Below are positions 61,130 to 64,000 of a stretch of DNA of 64,000 nucleotides, in pieces. The notes under the pieces are model-generated. The model was given only the letters and a program-made list of their open reading frames with translations. It was not told the DNA's origin and did no database searches. The DNA lies in NCBI GenBank assembly GCA_027574665.1, contig CM050651.1:6759501-6823500 (forward strand), in the 5' to 3' direction. Within the stretch, counting starts at the first letter, position 1, and every line of letters begins with the position of its first letter. The stretch is from Rhynochetos jubatus. Lineage: Eukaryota; Chordata; Aves; Eurypygiformes; Rhynochetidae. Made by a program: the position numbers and the translations under genes.

Positions 61130-61950
61130 GTTGTGCAGACCAGGGGTTCTAAAGAAGCAACCGGAAGACCAAGCCTGCCTTCTGGAAAACATCAAACAAA
61201 GCTAGATGCAGAGAGCAAGGGCAGGAGAGCTAGGCAAGTGGCCTCCAAAGCCGGGCAGCAATGCAAGGATACAGCAGCAGCTGGGATATTAGGGTTTAGA
61301 TCTTCCACACCTGTGTTGAGCTCTGAGAAAGGCTGCAGGTTTAGGGAAAAGCCTAGGATAGGTTAGAGGCAGCTTCTAGATACAGCATCCTAAACTGAGG
61401 TTGCTATGTTTGGCTGAGAGCAGGCTGTGGTTTAGTGAACAGGCTGCTTGGATTCATTAGACTGGGAGGGGACAAGTTTCCTAAGAATGGGATAGGGCCT
61501 CAGTAGGCAGGTGTGCTCCCTGAAGGAACATTTGAGCTGGGTGATGTGCTTGCTCTAAGGAGTATCAGTTCTGGGACCCTGCTGTCTGCAGGTTCAAAGT
61601 GTGATAGGAATTTTGCTGTGCTACAGGAAAGCACATGGCATGGGATGTTCCAAAGTGGGATATACCACCACTTTACAGGATCTGAAGGCTCATGGGCTAG
61701 ACTTAGAAGTGATGACTAGAAAGGTGTTTCTGTGAGGGGGGAGTGCGTGCCTGAGGTAGGTTGGAGAGACAATTTTGGAGGTGAAGGACTCGGTGACAGC
61801 AGAGATGTTTCATCAGGCAAAACAGAACATCCATCGTAACCTTTGTTCCAGTCCTCATGGGGAGCATGGTCTGGAGGTATTCAAGCTCTTTCTGACTTGA
61901 AATAAGGGGGGTGGGATACAACCTGATGCTGTGCTTTTGTTCCTGTACTC
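61130..61950. other. G/A-rich patch of distinct composition, origin unknown
   Basis: The plus strand is visibly richer in G and A and less AT-rich than the flanks, with frequent AGG, GGCAG and GGGA words and GAGGGGGGAG at 61733-61742. Two overlapping short plus-strand frames (61133-61366, 61513-61719) have no identifiable domain. It could be an old unrecognised repeat or part of a transcribed region, but I see no diagnostic ends. Confidence 0.3.
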
Positions 61951-63428
61951 GCACCATTATCTTTTGATGGAAGCTCTGGAGTTATCAGGGTCTCCTATTC
62001 TGTTATCTGTTGCCTCAGATAATGGAAAACAAAAAATACAGCCCCTGGTCACAGTCAAGTTGACAACTTTCTACTCTGTGGGAAGCAAGTTCCTGAGTTA
62101 AACAGTTCAAGATAGCTGCTGAAAACACCCTGGTTTCCCCCCTCCCCTTTTCCTCCCTTCCCCGCTCCAGCTACTGTTTCCAGTGTAGCACCATAAAACT
62201 GCCCATCATCAAGTAAGGAGCTTTCCACCACCACAGGACCCTTGAAAGCCCATTTCTGTAAAAATCCATAAAAACCTATGTGGCTGTAATATTGTCATTG
62301 CCAGCACATCAGCAGCTGTTTAATGATGAAAAAATCTTTGTTTTGTAAACTACCGCTACAAAACCATCTCAAGGTAGCATTGCTATTGCTTTCATTTTGG
62401 AGAAGTGTTTTGCCATGCAGAGAAACCAGCGATAGAAACCAATGCTCCTACATTCAACATGGAGTTGAAACAGGGAAAGATGAGTTTACTAATATGCCTA
62501 GTTAATTCGGGGGGGGGCTTGCAGCTCATTTCTTCTTTCATCTTTTGGCCAAATTTCACAGTTATAACAAAACCAAAAGCAAAACAGTTTTTGTATCTTC
62601 TAAATATGTGAATTTATTTGATCCATTTGTGATTTTAAACTCATTCCCATGATGTGGGATATTAAGAAATAAAATTTCTCATGGTTTTAAACTGGAAAAT
62701 CATATACTCATATAAAGCACACACTGCTCTGTATTACGTCGAGTATTATTTAGTATCAGGTTTCCATATGAAACTCCAAAGTGTGAACTGCAATGAAAAA
62801 CTGTGAAAGCTTAGATTTTTATTACTGATCCAAGGAGAACCAGAGTAAACATTTGATATGTAAACAACAGCAACGGGATAAATAGATGACAGAGAGAAGG
62901 ATATTTGAATGGAAAGACAGAAAGCAATTTGTTATTTTTCTTTTGAAACTTGTCAGTGGTTCAACACTTTACAAAACAAAAGGAATAGAAGAGAATGTTC
63001 TAGATTACAGGATGGTTTGGGGATTTTTTAAGTATGCAACAGTCGTGGTAAATTGGATGTACTAGCAATGCTAAGCTTGGCAGAAACTGTGCTCTAAGGA
63101 ATAATTTCTATCATGGTAAATTAGGAATGTGCTTATAAAAAGTGAGAGACCTTCAGAAATATGATACGCATGGTCTTTAACAGCACTGGCTGATACTTAT
63201 TAACGTTTGATCAACACAGGTCAAGATCAAATTAAGGAACACGAGTTGTTTCATTTAAATAAGTAAGTTTTAAGTAGAATTAATAACTCAGAGTCAATCA
63301 CTGAGCATTAGGACACAGGGGTTATAGCCTGACGTTGAGTACTTTAGCATACTGTTCGTTCATTACCAACTTGAGTAGCTAGATTTGCTAAAGCCTTAGG
63401 CCTCAAGCTGCACACTTCCACTTACATA
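61951..63428. other. Unique noncoding sequence, no gene seen
   Basis: Mixed to AT-rich. A pyrimidine-rich stretch lies at about 62131-62165 and a run of 9 G at 62509-62517. No recognised gene or transposon. Confidence 0.55.
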
Positions 63429-63592
63429 TGTTTTTGGCTGGGATGGAGTTGATTTTGTTCTTAGTAGCTGGTACAGTGCTATGTTTTGGATTTATGTGTG
63501 AGAATATTGATAACAAACTGATGTTTTTGTTGTTGCCAAGTATTGCTTTTCCCAAATCTAGTCTGGCAGAGCGAGCAGCTCCACAAGAAGTC
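63429..63592 (+). mobile_element. LTR-like avian interspersed repeat, second copy
   Basis: Landmarks TTTTTGGCTGGGATGGAGTT (63431-63450), TAGTAGCTGGTACAGTGC (63462-63479), ATGTTTTGGATTT (63481-63493) and ATATTGATAACAAACTGATG (63504-63523) follow the same order as the fragment at 15125-15316, and TTGCCAAGTATTGCTTTTCC and CTCCACAAGAAGTCC look like diverged continuations. I take it as a member of the same bird repeat family, probably a retroviral LTR. The 3' limit is uncertain. Confidence 0.5.
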
Positions 63593-64000
63593 CAAAACAG
63601 AGAATAAGGAGGCTACAACCATCAACAAGATGAGAACAGTCAACAGCTGGCCTGGAGACAGAGGAAGAATCCAGTAAGGTGTTAGACACTCCAGACCAAA
63701 AAATCACCACTGGACCGAGAAGGCGCATGAGGGGTGGGTGCATAGACTGTAAGGGTATAATTGCCCAGGAATTCCGGTGTTCAGGGTCCCTCTCCAGAGG
63801 CACCCAGCTCAAGCTGTTAATTTTTTCTGTATGCTGTACCATCCAAATAATATTTTTTTAAAATAACATTTTATATCTGACACTCTGCTACGGGAATCCT
63901 AGACTGGAACCTGGAAGGAGAGAAGCTCCTAAGGGTGAGAATGTGTGTGTGAAAAGAGTTGGAAGGGATACGTGTCAGCTCACTGGAGTCGGCTGCTGTG
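63593..64000. other. Sequence after the LTR-like repeat, running off the window
   Basis: May be a continuation of the LTR-like element, since its neighbour does not end cleanly, or unique DNA. It includes a T-rich run then ATAACATTT near 63850-63870. No primer-binding site, polypurine tract or retroviral coding sequence is recognisable. Confidence 0.35.

Overview
This window looks like avian nuclear DNA, most likely from a non-galliform (neoavian) bird. It is about 60% AT, its open frames are short and scattered, and its interspersed repeats are sparse. Three repeats are CR1 LINE copies of the bird type, one ending in the degenerate octamer tail typical of CR1. Two more match an LTR-like repeat family that I recall as common in bird genomes. 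There are no operons, ribosome binding sites, rRNA, tRNA or CRISPR arrays. No protein-coding gene could be identified with confidence, so the window is either intergenic or made of long introns of one or more genes.

Layout. 1-12 kb: unique sequence with several exon-like segments (best: 7523-7721 on +, a short amphipathic open frame between good splice signals), a promoter-like site cluster near 5.74-5.89 kb and a double hairpin at 11.27 kb. 12.24-13.21 kb: an unusual degenerate repeat made of ATTGAT/ATCAAT cores. 14.3-17.3 kb: a noncoding exon-like segment, an LTR-like fragment, a consensus CRE followed by a TATA box, and a reverse-oriented 3' CR1 fragment. 17.3-37.8 kb: unique sequence with simple repeats and small tandem duplications. 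37.86-39.2 kb: a CR1 copy that keeps its 5' part and the start of its endonuclease but lacks its 3' end. 39.2-55.2 kb: unique sequence with a possible 81 bp coiled-coil exon at 46.08 kb. 55.18-55.88 kb: a forward CR1 3' fragment. 55.9-63.4 kb: unique sequence with a possible terminal exon at 57.0 kb and a purine-rich patch at 61.1-61.95 kb. 63.43 kb to the end: a second copy of the LTR-like repeat and unexplained sequence.

How it may fit together. The plus-strand exon candidates at 46082-46162 and 57005-57144 are compatible in reading phase, as are those at 4618-4727 and 7523-7721. These could be pieces of one or two genes with long introns, but I recognise no homologue and chance open frames of this size are common. 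The three CR1 copies are dead: they are truncated, frameshifted or interrupted by stops. The most distinctive structures are the ATTGAT-core repeat, the 3'-lacking CR1 and the CRE-TATA arrangement just upstream of a CR1 insertion.
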